Assembly (NCBI GenBank): GCA_043101845.1
Contig: JBICHN010000011.1
Span: forward strand, 1,054,001-1,118,000
Direction: 5' to 3'
Length of the DNA stretch: 64,000 nt
Source of the DNA: JBICHN01 sp043101845
GTDB lineage: Bacteria > Planctomycetota > Phycisphaerae > Phycisphaerales > UBA5793
Each line of letters begins with the position of its first letter. Position 1 is the first letter of the stretch. A model generated the notes under the pieces. That model did not search any database and was not told the origin of the DNA. It saw only the letters and a list, made by a program, of their open reading frames with translations. Positions 17,347 to 26,747 of the stretch are shown here, piece after piece. The translations under genes were made by a program, and so were the position numbers.

Positions 17347-19389
17347 TCAGTCGATCGCCTCGACATCGCTCGGCCGGCAGGTCGCGACATCGACCGCCTG
17401 GACGAACACTCGGTCGCACTGAGCGGCGGATACCTGTCCCGTCGTCATGGCGGCGCCACTCTGATCCGCCGTGATGAGGCGCACGACGCGCACGGTTTCA
17501 TCGAGTCCGAGTGGTGTGCCGGCGCACCTGACCCCGCCGGGGATCGTGAAGTTTCCGCGACCGAACGCGGCGAGAATCGCGACGCGCCCGCCGGGTGTGG
17601 CGCCGGTGACGAGTACGCCCACCTCGCCGGGGCAGTCGCCGGAGAGCGTCAGATTAACCTCGCGGGCGAGCCGCATGACGACGCCGGTCTCGCCGAACGG
17701 AGTCCCGGTCTCGGTCGCCATGACATAGATCTCACCGTTCGCGTCTTCACCGAATCCGTGGATAAAGCGGATGACACCGAGGGAGTTGTCGACCGCGGCT
17801 TCCTGGATGTCGCCCTGGTCGTCGAGGTAGAGGATTCGCCCGGTCTCGTTGAATACGGGAGCGAATTCCCCAAAGACATACCGTCCCTGCAATTCTGGAA
17901 TGCCGAGTCCGCGGTACACGAACCCGCCGACGACGACGACGCCTTCGTCATGGTCGTATTCGGCGACCGGGTCGATCAGATCGGGACGGTCGAGGAATTG
18001 CGCCGTCGTCGCGTAGCCGCGGGATGCGCCGTTCCGCACGAATCGGAACGATCCTTCCTTGATGTTCCAGCCGTAGTTGCCGCCTCGTTCGATGACATCG
18101 ATCTCTTCAATGTGGTTCTGCCCGGCGTCGCCGAGCCACAGCTCGCCGTTCAGTCGATCGAACGAGAACCGGAACGGATTGCGCAGGCCGTACGCCCAGA
18201 TCTCATCGAGACCGGCCTTGCCGACGAAGGGGTTGTCCGCCGGGACGCCGTACTCTCCGTTCGCCGAGTTGTTCCCCTGTGGATCGATGCGGATGACCGT
18301 GCCCAGAATGGTGGTCAAATCCTGCCCGTTCCCGTTGCATCCATGGCCGAGTACCGGATTCCCGAAGGGATCGACCCCGGTGTCCTGGTCGTCCCCGGCG
18401 CCGCCATCGCCCAGCGCAATGTAGAGGAAGTCGTCAGGTCCGAACGCGATCGTCCCGGCATTGTGATTGAATTGCGGCTGATCAATGCGCAACAACTCGC
18501 GGGCCGAATTCGGATCGACCGTCGCATTGGGATCACTCGGGTTCGCGACCTGCCACTCGAGAATCACCGTTTGGTGGTCCGGATCGGCGCCGGCCGGCAT
18601 CGTCGAGAAGTCTGCGGGAGTATTCGCGAATGGCTCCGAGGTGTAGGTGTAGACCAGGCCGTTCGACTGGTAGTCCGGATGGAACGCGAGGCCGAGCAGT
18701 CCCCGCTCGTCGAAAGTGCCCGGTCCGCCGATACCGAGTTCGACGAGCCGGTCACTCACATCGAGAAAGGTCGTGCGGTTGAGATTGTTAAGATTGAGGT
18801 TCGCGACCTGCCCGGTCTGATCGACGATGAAGAAGCGATCAGGATGTCCAGGCGCGCTCGTCCCCCAGGTCGGCGCGGCGAATCCCGTGGCGACCGTCTC
18901 GAGGCGGATCCGCACCTCACCTTCGAGAATCGGCGCGGGGATCGGATCTTCGAGCGGCGCGAGTTCGACCTGGCCGCGGATCTCGCCGGCCGGGTGAAGA
19001 TCGGAATGCACATTGAGGTACCAGAGGCCCTGAAGGATCTGCTGCTCCTGCGCCTCGGTCACGGTCGCCGAGCCCACGATTGGACTCCCGAGCGGCAAAC
19101 CGATCGAGACTCCCGCCGACACGCACACCGGCGCCGGAGCGTGAAAGTGCGCCGCCGTCTGCGACCCGTTGAGGCCGGAGAAGGACACATTCCAACTGAA
19201 CAGATTCGTGTCGGTGTCGAGCGTCGCCGTGCCGGTCCCCGTCGCCGGCGTGGTAACTGGCGGGACTTCCTGCGAGCCGTCGAGCGTGATGATGAAATCG
19301 AAGACATCGGCCGTCGCTGCTCCGCCGACTCCGAGCGCCGCGACCGCCGCCACAATGGCCCCCGAATTACGGGGCTGGCATACGAACAT
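17347..19389 (-). CDS. Secreted CHRD + glucose/sorbosone dehydrogenase-like protein with shared C-terminal domain
   Basis: A 680-residue exported protein with a good Shine-Dalgarno (GAGAGGAG) and a signal peptide cleaved near ATADV. Residues about 27-140 are a CHRD domain (LDGSQEVPPV, FHAP, LWYLNVHSDLHPAGEIRGQV). Residues about 150-570 form a PQQ-type sugar dehydrogenase propeller (GLLGLAFHPDY, FNHNAGTIAFGPD, YIALGDGG, YGLRNPFRFSFD, LWLGDAGQ). The last 100 residues are the shared C-terminal domain, three-cysteine subtype. The propeller suggests periplasmic or surface oxidation of a sugar or alcohol, with PQQ as possible cofactor; no pqq genes are nearby. Confidence 0.88.
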   Translation of the reverse strand: MFVCQPRNSGAIVAAVAALGVGGAATADVFDFIITLDGSQEVPPVTTPATGTGTATLDTDTNLFSWNVSFSGLNGSQTAAHFHAPAPVCVSAGVSIGLPLGSPIVGSATVTEAQEQQILQGLWYLNVHSDLHPAGEIRGQVELAPLEDPIPAPILEGEVRIRLETVATGFAAPTWGTSAPGHPDRFFIVDQTGQVANLNLNNLNRTTFLDVSDRLVELGIGGPGTFDERGLLGLAFHPDYQSNGLVYTYTSEPFANTPADFSTMPAGADPDHQTVILEWQVANPSDPNATVDPNSARELLRIDQPQFNHNAGTIAFGPDDFLYIALGDGGAGDDQDTGVDPFGNPVLGHGCNGNGQDLTTILGTVIRIDPQGNNSANGEYGVPADNPFVGKAGLDEIWAYGLRNPFRFSFDRLNGELWLGDAGQNHIEEIDVIERGGNYGWNIKEGSFRFVRNGASRGYATTAQFLDRPDLIDPVAEYDHDEGVVVVGGFVYRGLGIPELQGRYVFGEFAPVFNETGRILYLDDQGDIQEAAVDNSLGVIRFIHGFGEDANGEIYVMATETGTPFGETGVVMRLAREVNLTLSGDCPGEVGVLVTGATPGGRVAILAAFGRGNFTIPGGVRCAGTPLGLDETVRVVRLITADQSGAAMTTGQVSAAQCDRVFVQAVDVATCRPSDVEAID

Positions 19390-19586
19390 GGTTCGCTCCT
19401 CTCTTCCCGCGATGAAGATGACGCGGCGACGGCGTACGCCGTGCGCCCCGCGCCCGGCGGTCGTCGCGCCGTTAGGTCCGTGACCGGGATCCGAAGCGCC
19501 GCCTCAGTCGCGTGTGCGCGGCCGTGGCGTCGTCCTCAGTTAGATGTAGAGAGAACCGGGGTGGATTGCATCGCGCGCGAAATCGA

Positions 19587-19609
19587 CAAAAGTGGCCAGC
19601 ACTGGCCAC
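19587..19609 (-). terminator. Rho-independent terminator of the TraB-like gene
   Basis: On the minus strand, GTGGCCAG and CTGGCCAC pair as an 8-bp stem with a 2-nt loop (19592-19609). TTTTGT follows, 38 nt after the stop codon of the gene ending at 19647. The remaining bases up to 19389 hold the ribosome binding site of the next gene and nothing else recognisable. Confidence 0.75.
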
Positions 19610-19646
19610 CCGCTCCCGCGCGCCGGGTTAACTCGACGGCGAAGCC

Positions 19647-20927
19647 TCAGCGCTTGTTCATGAACTCGAACATCATCCGCATCTGTTCGACATCGCGCAT
19701 GCTCATCCCAGCTTGGGCGAGGTCGACGCGCATGGCGGTGAGCCAGAATTCGCCCACCGGCTCGTACCCGAGATCGGATTCGATCTTTTCCTGCATCTCG
19801 GGAAGGTGGGCGGCGCCGTAGATGATCGCGACCGTCTCATCGCCGTTCGCTTTATCGAGCGCCTCAGCAAGGTCTTGCATGACCACGGCGTTGCGGTCGT
19901 GCAGGATCGCCTCCATCAGCCCCGCCATCCCCTCGGGCATGCCTTCCATATCGGGCAGACCCGTCTCCGTCATGCGGAACGCTTCCATGAGCATGAGCTT
20001 CGTCATGGCCTGCACGCGCGGGCTGCGCTCGATGATCGCGAGCCCGAACTTGAGCGCAGCGCCCATGAAGGATGAGCCGTCGAGCACGCCGAAGAGTGTC
20101 GACGGGTCACCGCCCCGCGCCCGGATGCTCGCTTCGACCTCGTCGAGCGACATGTCGCTGTTGAAGTAATTCGCCTTGTTCGTATCCATGACTTCGAGCT
20201 GAAAGACGAGATTGAGCGCCTTCGCCATGCGCGACTGGATGCCCGGCTCGCCGCCGAGCTCCGCCTTGTTGAGCGGCTCCTGATCAGCGAATGAGAGATC
20301 GGCGTCGACGCCGCTCCCGCCCGGCTCACCATCGGCGCCGTAACTCAGGAGCGAAAACGAACCGTTCGTCACCTCGTACGCGAGTCGCTCACCCCACGCG
20401 TCCTCGAGTGACGACTCGAGCCATTCGCCCTGGCGGACATCGAGTTCGCGAATCGCGTCGACGAGCGTGTCGAGCGTCGCCGGGTATTCATCATGCATCG
20501 ACTCGTACCGCGCAAGCATGATGCCGACGAAGCGCATCGTCGATTCGGTCCGTTCGACGCGCTCTTCGTCATTCGAGGGCGGCGTGGCGCCCATGCCGCG
20601 CGGCTTCACCCCTTCGAAGAGCACGAGGTCCTGGGAGTCGAGAAACCGCTCGAGCAGGGCGTAGTACTCCGGATCCGCGATATGGATCGCCGAAGCGACC
20701 GCGATGGTCGGGCCCTCGCCCGACGCCGGGGCGAGAATCCGCACCGCCATGTCGAGACGCATCGCCTTCTCATCTTCCTCGACGACCCGGATGTACGACC
20801 GGCTCGTCGTCGATTCGGCGTCCGGCTCATCAAGCGCCGTCGCGACGACGGTGATGGCGAGCGGGCCGCCGATGAGCAGCGTGAGCGAGAGGACGAGAAG
20901 AAGACCGATCGACGAATTCTGTCGCAT
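19647..20927 (-). CDS. TraB/GumN-family protein with an inserted GspG-like pseudopilin domain
   Basis: The protein has 426 residues from ATG 20927 (GGAG 9 nt upstream), with an N-terminal hydrophobic segment at about 7-30. Residues 62-110 resemble the opening of TraB/GumN proteins (ASAIHIADPEYYALLERFL, DLVLFEGVKPRG). A matching closing segment lies near residue 380 (ETVAIIYGAAHLPEM). Between them, residues about 123-214 read like the C-terminal half of type II secretion major pseudopilin GspG: YPATLDTLVDAI, DAWGERLAYEV and LLSYGADGEPGGSGVDADL. TraB-like proteins are putative metal-dependent proteases. An embedded pseudopilin domain is unusual and could mediate protein contacts. A start further upstream at 21176 would overlap the divergent gene and is unlikely. 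Confidence 0.75.
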   Translation of the reverse strand: MRQNSSIGLLLVLSLTLLIGGPLAITVVATALDEPDAESTTSRSYIRVVEEDEKAMRLDMAVRILAPASGEGPTIAVASAIHIADPEYYALLERFLDSQDLVLFEGVKPRGMGATPPSNDEERVERTESTMRFVGIMLARYESMHDEYPATLDTLVDAIRELDVRQGEWLESSLEDAWGERLAYEVTNGSFSLLSYGADGEPGGSGVDADLSFADQEPLNKAELGGEPGIQSRMAKALNLVFQLEVMDTNKANYFNSDMSLDEVEASIRARGGDPSTLFGVLDGSSFMGAALKFGLAIIERSPRVQAMTKLMLMEAFRMTETGLPDMEGMPEGMAGLMEAILHDRNAVVMQDLAEALDKANGDETVAIIYGAAHLPEMQEKIESDLGYEPVGEFWLTAMRVDLAQAGMSMRDVEQMRMMFEFMNKR

Positions 20928-21075
20928 GAAACAATCGCTCCGAGGGGGCTCTATGACGCATTTCGGCGTTTCACCGGGTTGGATTGACGCCGCCGATGCG
21001 ATTTGATTCCGGGCAAAGGACACCGGGCGGTCAATCCTAGCCACCGCTCCGCCTGAGCCGACGGGAGAAGAGACC

Positions 21076-22299
21076 ATGACCGATTTCAATCCGCTCGAAT
21101 CACTCGCGAACATGCGCCACGAGTTCGGCGAGCACGGCGGCGTGAACATGTCAATCGAAGCGAGCACAACCTTCACCGTGCTCGAAGCCGAAACGATGCC
21201 CGAGATCTTTCAGGGCCGCCGCGGACCAGAAGCGGGAGGCTGTTACCTCTACGGCCGGCACTTCAATCCGACGGTGTATGTCCTCGGCCGGCAACTCGCC
21301 GCGCTCGAGGGGACCGAGGCCGGGTACGCGACCGCGAGCGGCATGAGCGCCATCGCCGCCACGGTGCTTCAACTCTGCGAGCGCGATGATCATGTGCTCG
21401 CGAGTCGCACGATCTACGGCGGAACCTTCGCGTTCTTCGAGAACTTCCTCCCGTCCCGAACGGGCATCTCCGTCGACTTCATCGACGCGACGGACCTCGA
21501 CGCCGTGCGGGCCGCGATCACCGATCGCACACGACTGCTCTTCGTCGAAACGATCGCGAACCCGACGCTGCAGGTGAGCGACATCGCCGCGCTCGCCGCG
21601 ATCGCGCACGAGCGTCATGTGAAGCTCGTGGTCGACAACACTTTCGCGCCGCTCATCGTTTCGCCGGCGCGGCACGGGGCCGATGTCGTCGTGCACAGCC
21701 TCACGAAGTTCATCAGCGGCGGATCGGACATCATCGCCGGCTGCGTGTGCGGCAGCCAGGACCTCATCTCCGACATGATGAGCGTTCACGAAGGCGCGCT
21801 CATGCTCCTCGGGCCGACGCTCGATCCGAAAACCGCGTTCGAACTGAGCCTGCGCATCCCGCATCTCGGGCTCCGCGTCGCCGAGCACAGCCGCCGGGCG
21901 CAGGTGTTCGCCGAGCGCCTTGCCGAATTGGGGGTCAAGGTCGTCTACCCCGGTCTCCGGAATCATCCGGGTCACCACGCGCTCAAGCGGCAGATGAACG
22001 AAGGGTTCGGATACGGCGGACTCATTTCGATCGATCTCGAGACGCAGGACCGCGCGTACGAGTTCATGGAGACGCTCCAGAACGAAGACCGCTTCGGCTA
22101 CATGGCGGTGAGCCTCGGCTATTTCGACACGCTCATGTCCGCGTCGGCGAGTTCGACTTCGAGCGAGATGCCCGAAGCCGAACGCGACATCGCCGGCGTC
22201 TCGCCGGGCCTTGTGCGCATCTCCGTCGGCTACACCGGCAGCCTCGAACAACGCTGGCGGCAGCTCGAGGATGCGCTGCGGCAGATGGAACTCGTCTGA
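21076..22299 (+). CDS. Cys/Met metabolism PLP-dependent enzyme (methionine gamma-lyase-like)
   Basis: A 407-residue aspartate-aminotransferase-fold enzyme of the gamma family. It has YGRHFNPTV (phosphate contacts from the neighbouring subunit), ATASGMSAIAAT, YGGTFAFF, VDNTFAPL and the PLP lysine in VVVHSLTKFISGGSDIIAG. The C-terminal FGYMAVSLGYFDTLMSASASSTSSEM region and GLVRISVGYTGSLEQRW are typical. The reaction could be methionine gamma-lyase, cystathionine gamma-synthase or O-acetylhomoserine sulfhydrylase; the family does not decide this by sequence alone. GGGAGAAGAG precedes the ATG. No sulfur-metabolism partner lies next to it. Confidence 0.88.
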   Translation: MTDFNPLESLANMRHEFGEHGGVNMSIEASTTFTVLEAETMPEIFQGRRGPEAGGCYLYGRHFNPTVYVLGRQLAALEGTEAGYATASGMSAIAATVLQLCERDDHVLASRTIYGGTFAFFENFLPSRTGISVDFIDATDLDAVRAAITDRTRLLFVETIANPTLQVSDIAALAAIAHERHVKLVVDNTFAPLIVSPARHGADVVVHSLTKFISGGSDIIAGCVCGSQDLISDMMSVHEGALMLLGPTLDPKTAFELSLRIPHLGLRVAEHSRRAQVFAERLAELGVKVVYPGLRNHPGHHALKRQMNEGFGYGGLISIDLETQDRAYEFMETLQNEDRFGYMAVSLGYFDTLMSASASSTSSEMPEAERDIAGVSPGLVRISVGYTGSLEQRWRQLEDALRQMELV

Positions 22300-22474
22300 T
22301 CGGCTGGAACTCAAGCGCCTTCGGACCAACCACGGTCGCGTTCTGCAACTGGGCAGTTTCGTGGTTGACAATCCGGCCCGAGGCGTACAAGTTAAGAAGG
22401 CATTGATCGTCCATTGTCCTCCACCGGCGCCGCACACGCCGGAGGATGGTCGCACAGGGAACACGGAGACGAAC

Positions 22475-24310
22475 ATGTCGATCCGACTCATCGTGAGCGC
22501 GCTGGTCACGGCCCTTTCCGCGCCTGCTCTGGCCGACATCATCGAGGTTCCGGGTGACTACCCGACCATTCAGGAAGCAATCGATGCCGCGGTGGATGGC
22601 GACGAGGTGCATGTCGCGGCCGGAACCTACGACGAAGCCATCGATTAGCTCGGAAAGCGGATCAAGGTGATCGGAGTTGAAGGATCGCTGATGACGGTCA
22701 TCGACTCGAGTAAGCTGAAGACTTCGACGGTGACGATCACGGATGCCGCGAAGGCTTTCGAAAGCGATGGCGTCGAGCTTCGGGGTTTCACCATTCAGAA
22801 TGGAATTGGATCTCGGGCGGAGCGCCTGAATAACGAGCGCGCTGGAGGTGGCCTTTACTGCGTCAATGCGCACGCGGTCGTGCGCGACTGCCAGTTCATT
22901 GACAACACCGCCTATTACGGTGGTGGTCTGTATCACTACGCGGGGTCGATAACGCTCGAAGACTGCCTCTTCCTGCGAAACGAGGCGCGACGGGGCGCTG
23001 GAGCCTATCTCGACCATCCGGGCCGACAGGGTCACACGACTCTTGAGCGCGTCGAGTTCACCGGGAATGTCGCCTCGGAGATGGGCGGCGGTCTCTTACT
23101 ATGGTACGGAGGAAACCGCCTTCAGCCGACCGTCCGCGTTCTCGACTGCCTCTTTCAATACAACGATGGCGCGGGTGTCGGGGGTGGCGGGGCGCTCGCC
23201 GCGTCCGTACCGAATATCCGGTTCGAACGCTGCAGGTTTTATTCGAATCTCGGGGGCCGTGGCGGTGGCGTGTACATCGATGCATCGGACTTCTATCGCG
23301 TGGTAGACTGCGATTTTGAGTTCAATTTCGCGTCGAAGTGGAATGGTGGATGGGGCGGCGGAGCATCCCTCCTCGACGGAGGCCAGGATGGCCTCGTCGA
23401 ACGGTGTCGCTTCCGTTCCAACTTCGCGAGTCGCGATGCCGGCGGGGCTCTGATAACCGGTCGAGTGAACGCGTGTGTCTTCGAAGGGAATGTATCGGCC
23501 CAGGGCGGCGCCGTACTCGCCGAACGGGCGACATTCTCAAGTTCACTCTTCTTGAACAATGAGGCGACGAGCTTCGGCGGAGCGATCGCGGGAGATATGC
23601 GGATCGACGCGTACCACTGTACCTTTGTACGGAACCGGGCGCCGATGACTTCGATCGCTGACTATCGAGTCGAACTGTACAACTGCATCATCGCGGACGG
23701 AAATCAGCGGCCTTACGGGGGATTCAGCGCCGCGTATTCTCTCGTCGAGGGTGGCTGGATCGGCGCCGGCAACTTCGACGCCGACCCACAGTTTGTCGAT
23801 GCCATCGCAGGGGATTACCGGCTCGGTCCGGATTCACCGGCCCTCGATGCCGGCAGTCACGCGCGCTTCGTCGAAATGTTCGAAATCGACGAGCCGAGAT
23901 TGAACGCGATTGATCTGGATGGAGAGCTGCGGCTCGCTTCGCCTTTCGCTGATCTTGGCGCGTTTGAGCGCCCCGTCTCGATGAAGGCGCCGCTCACGCT
24001 CGCGACCCCGGGGCCTTACCATGGCGAGCCGGAGGTTTCAACCCAGGTCGGCGCGGCGACGCCGGGCGCGACCGTCGTGCTTGTTGCGGGCGGGCGCCGC
24101 GGGGTGACCCCCGTGCCGGGGTGCTCCGGTCTCGTGCTCGAACTCGCCCGGCCCCGCGTCGTGGGCCGGGACATTGCGGACGAATGGGGCGTGGCCAATC
24201 GCTTCCTCGTTGATCCGCCGCCCAATCTCTCAGGCCGGCGCCTTCTGCTCCAGGCGGTGACCGACTCGCCATGTGAGGTGACCGAGCTGGTGGAATACCG
24301 ACCGAACTGA
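22475..24310 (+). pseudogene. Right-handed beta-helix protein gene 1, interrupted by an in-frame TAG
   Basis: The ATG at 22475 opens a signal peptide (MSIRLIVSALVTALSAPALA) and the conserved PGDYPTIQEAIDAAVDGDEV start of this paralogue family. TAG at 22646-22648 then interrupts the frame. The same frame continues open from 22649 to 24310, with beta-helix rungs rich in GGG (for example GGGLYHYAGSITLEDCLF) and the shared C-terminal domain. The three paralogues downstream have phenylalanine at the amber position (IDFLGKSIRV). A GTG at 22667 could restart translation but would lack a signal peptide. TTGACA at 22365-22370 may be the -35, with TACAAG (22386-22391) as a weak -10 candidate, and a small hairpin (22424-22442) precedes the gene. 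It could be a pseudogene, a sequencing error, or a readthrough gene. Confidence 0.75.
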
Positions 24311-24532
24311 ATGCCGATCGACTTGAACATTCTTCGCATTCCTTGCCTCGGGGTCTTGACAGATTCGCCGCGGCGCGGAGGATGGATGTTGAGCTTCGGT
24401 CGCCCGGACCGATGAGCCGCCCGACCGGCTGACCGATTGACGGACCCGAACGCACAGGACCGGCGCTGCACACGCCGGAACGAAGCGGCGGCCACGCAGG
24501 GAAACCCACCGAACGCACGCCGGAGGCCTTCC

Positions 24533-26698
24533 ATGACTCGCCGGACGCCTCGATGCGCCATGCGCGCCCGTTCCGTCACCGTCTCTCGACCAGAATTTGA
24601 ATCGCGACTCGCGCGGAGAGCGTCGACCATCGTGCCGGGGACGGCGCCGCGCGTGACGGTCGCGATCGCGATCCTCCTCGCATCGTTCATCCCTGCAGCG
24701 CCCCTCGCAGCCGACATCATCGAAGTCCCGGGCGACTACCCGACGATACAGGAAGCGATCGACGCCGCGGTCGACGGTGACGAGGTGCATGTGGCGACGG
24801 GGACTTACTACGAGGCGATTGACTTTCTTGGGAAGTCGATACGAGTGCTCGGAACAGGGAGCGTCTTCATCGACGGCTCGCAGTCCACGCGGAGCGTCGT
24901 GACCTTTCAGAGCGGCGAGACTCCGGAAGCGGTTCTTGAGTCCTTAACGATTCAGAACGGGCGCGGGACATTCTGGCAGGGCACGGGTTGGGACGAGCTT
25001 CGCGGAGGCGGGATTCTCATCTCTTCCGGAAGTCGTCCCACGCTGAGAGGTCTTCTCATTCGTCACTGCACCTCAGACCGGGGTGGAGGGGTGCTCGTGA
25101 CGGATCATTCGGAGGCGACGCTCGAAGAATGTATATTCGAGTATAACCATACTAACTGGCATTCCGGGGGCGCCTTTCGTGTCGAAGATCAAAGCAACTG
25201 CACACTCGAGCGCTGTTCGTTTGGGAGGAACACTGGTTACTCGGGCGGCGCGATCGGAGTCCTCACCAGAGGTGAGGTCTCGCTGCGTGATTGCCGTTTC
25301 TGGGACAATGTCGCGCTCGAAGAATCGGGGGGCGCGATCTACATTCATCAAGGTGGTCGATTCGTATGTGAAGACTCTGAATTCACGAGCAATGTCGCCA
25401 TATTCGCTGATAATACCGTTCACGGGGGAGGAGCCATGTACATCGGTGATGCGACCGATGTTCTGATCCGAAACGGCGTCTTCATCGACAATCTATCGAG
25501 TCTCGAGGGTGGCGCGGTCAAGCATCGATTCGGGAGTCTCTCTATTGAGGACTCGTACTTCGAACGGAACCGGACGATCGAGGAGGCATCGCGGGGCGGC
25601 GCCGTGGTCGGAGAAGAGGGTGTGGAGATTTCCTCGTCGACCTTCGTTGGGAACTCTTCCACAGTGGGCGGGGCGACAGCGGACGAGTTGGTGATCATGC
25701 GATGTTCGTTCATTAACAATTGGGCGACATCAGCCGGCGGCGCTTGCGCTGACGCATCAGTCGTCGAAGACTGCGACTTTATCGAGAATGAAGTCGTGGC
25801 TCCGGATGGTCGTGGAGGGGCCGTGTTTGGCCCCGGAGTGAATAACCTCGGTGTTCGGCGGTGCACTTTCGTTGAGAACAGCGCCCACTACGGTGGTGCA
25901 CTGGCGGACACCGGAACTGTTCAGAGTTCCCTCTTTCTCCGCAATTCAGCTCGCTTTGGAGGAGCGATCTCGTTACGCGGTACGGGCACATGGATCTTTT
26001 CTTCTACTTTTGTCGACAACCGGGCACTTTCTGGATCCGCCTGTTATGAGGAGGGGCGGTTCGGTCCAAGGATTCATAGTTCGATTATCGCTCAGCGTGA
26101 AGAAGATGCGATCGCGCCGATCGGCGCCTTGTCCTGGATTGAGCGATCACTTCTTCAGTGTGGTCCGTCGTGGATAGTCGACGACAGCGACTATGTGTTT
26201 GTTGGCGATCCTACGTTCGTCGATCCGGCCTCCGGCGACTATTCCCTCCAGGCGCACTCGCCTGCAGTTGATCAGGGTGATCCGTATCCTCGTGATGCAG
26301 TTGATCGAGCAGGTGATCCCCGCTGGGTCGGCTCATTCCCGGACATCGGCGCATTCGAGTACCAGGGTCAGACGCCGGAGTTCACGCTCCGACCTCCGAA
26401 GGACTCCCGTGTTGGTGAGAACAACCATGTCCCGTTCGGCGGCGCGTCGCCGGGGGAGCGGGTCGTCGTGGCCTACTCCTTGCGCACCGGCCGCGAGAAG
26501 GTCTCGATCTGCCCGGGGGTCTTCACCGATCTCGACGCGCCGATCAGCCTCGGCGAGAGCGTCGCGAACGAGTTCGGGTTCGGAGTGTCACGCAGCATGA
26601 CGGTCCCGCGCTCGGCCCGCGGCCGTGTGATGTACTTCCAGGCGCTCAACCTCGACGCCTGCGAGGTGTCGAACCTCGTGAGTCATTACTGGAGATAG
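24533..26698 (+). CDS. Right-handed beta-helix secreted protein 2, shared C-terminal domain
   Basis: The protein has 721 residues from ATG 24533, selected because GGAGG lies 7 nt upstream. The N-terminal region is long and arginine-rich before the hydrophobic core (VAIAILLASFIPAAPLA), unlike the short signals of the paralogues. Next come PGDYPTIQEAIDAAVDGDEV and IDFLGKSIRVLG, then about 15 beta-helix rungs with the pattern GGA(I/V)...DSxFxxNxA, then a domain of about 105 residues ending CEVSNLVSHYWR. Such parallel beta-helices are typical of polysaccharide-binding or surface proteins; no lyase catalytic residues were recognised. A leader hairpin at 24460-24478 is nearly identical to the one before gene 1. 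Confidence 0.85.
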   Translation: MTRRTPRCAMRARSVTVSRPEFESRLARRASTIVPGTAPRVTVAIAILLASFIPAAPLAADIIEVPGDYPTIQEAIDAAVDGDEVHVATGTYYEAIDFLGKSIRVLGTGSVFIDGSQSTRSVVTFQSGETPEAVLESLTIQNGRGTFWQGTGWDELRGGGILISSGSRPTLRGLLIRHCTSDRGGGVLVTDHSEATLEECIFEYNHTNWHSGGAFRVEDQSNCTLERCSFGRNTGYSGGAIGVLTRGEVSLRDCRFWDNVALEESGGAIYIHQGGRFVCEDSEFTSNVAIFADNTVHGGGAMYIGDATDVLIRNGVFIDNLSSLEGGAVKHRFGSLSIEDSYFERNRTIEEASRGGAVVGEEGVEISSSTFVGNSSTVGGATADELVIMRCSFINNWATSAGGACADASVVEDCDFIENEVVAPDGRGGAVFGPGVNNLGVRRCTFVENSAHYGGALADTGTVQSSLFLRNSARFGGAISLRGTGTWIFSSTFVDNRALSGSACYEEGRFGPRIHSSIIAQREEDAIAPIGALSWIERSLLQCGPSWIVDDSDYVFVGDPTFVDPASGDYSLQAHSPAVDQGDPYPRDAVDRAGDPRWVGSFPDIGAFEYQGQTPEFTLRPPKDSRVGENNHVPFGGASPGERVVVAYSLRTGREKVSICPGVFTDLDAPISLGESVANEFGFGVSRSMTVPRSARGRVMYFQALNLDACEVSNLVSHYWR

Positions 26699-26747
26699 AT
26701 GGCGGCCCGCGTTGCTTCGCACACCTCCTCTGCACAGGGAGTTGGCC

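Noticed and set aside
22646..22648. Amber codon as pyrrolysine or selenocysteine-like recoding
   Set aside because: No pyl genes or recoding element are visible, and the paralogues have an ordinary residue at this position.
24356..24361. TTGACA upstream of beta-helix gene 2 as a promoter
   Set aside because: No -10 match occurs at 16-18 nt spacing, so only the -35-like hexamer is supported.
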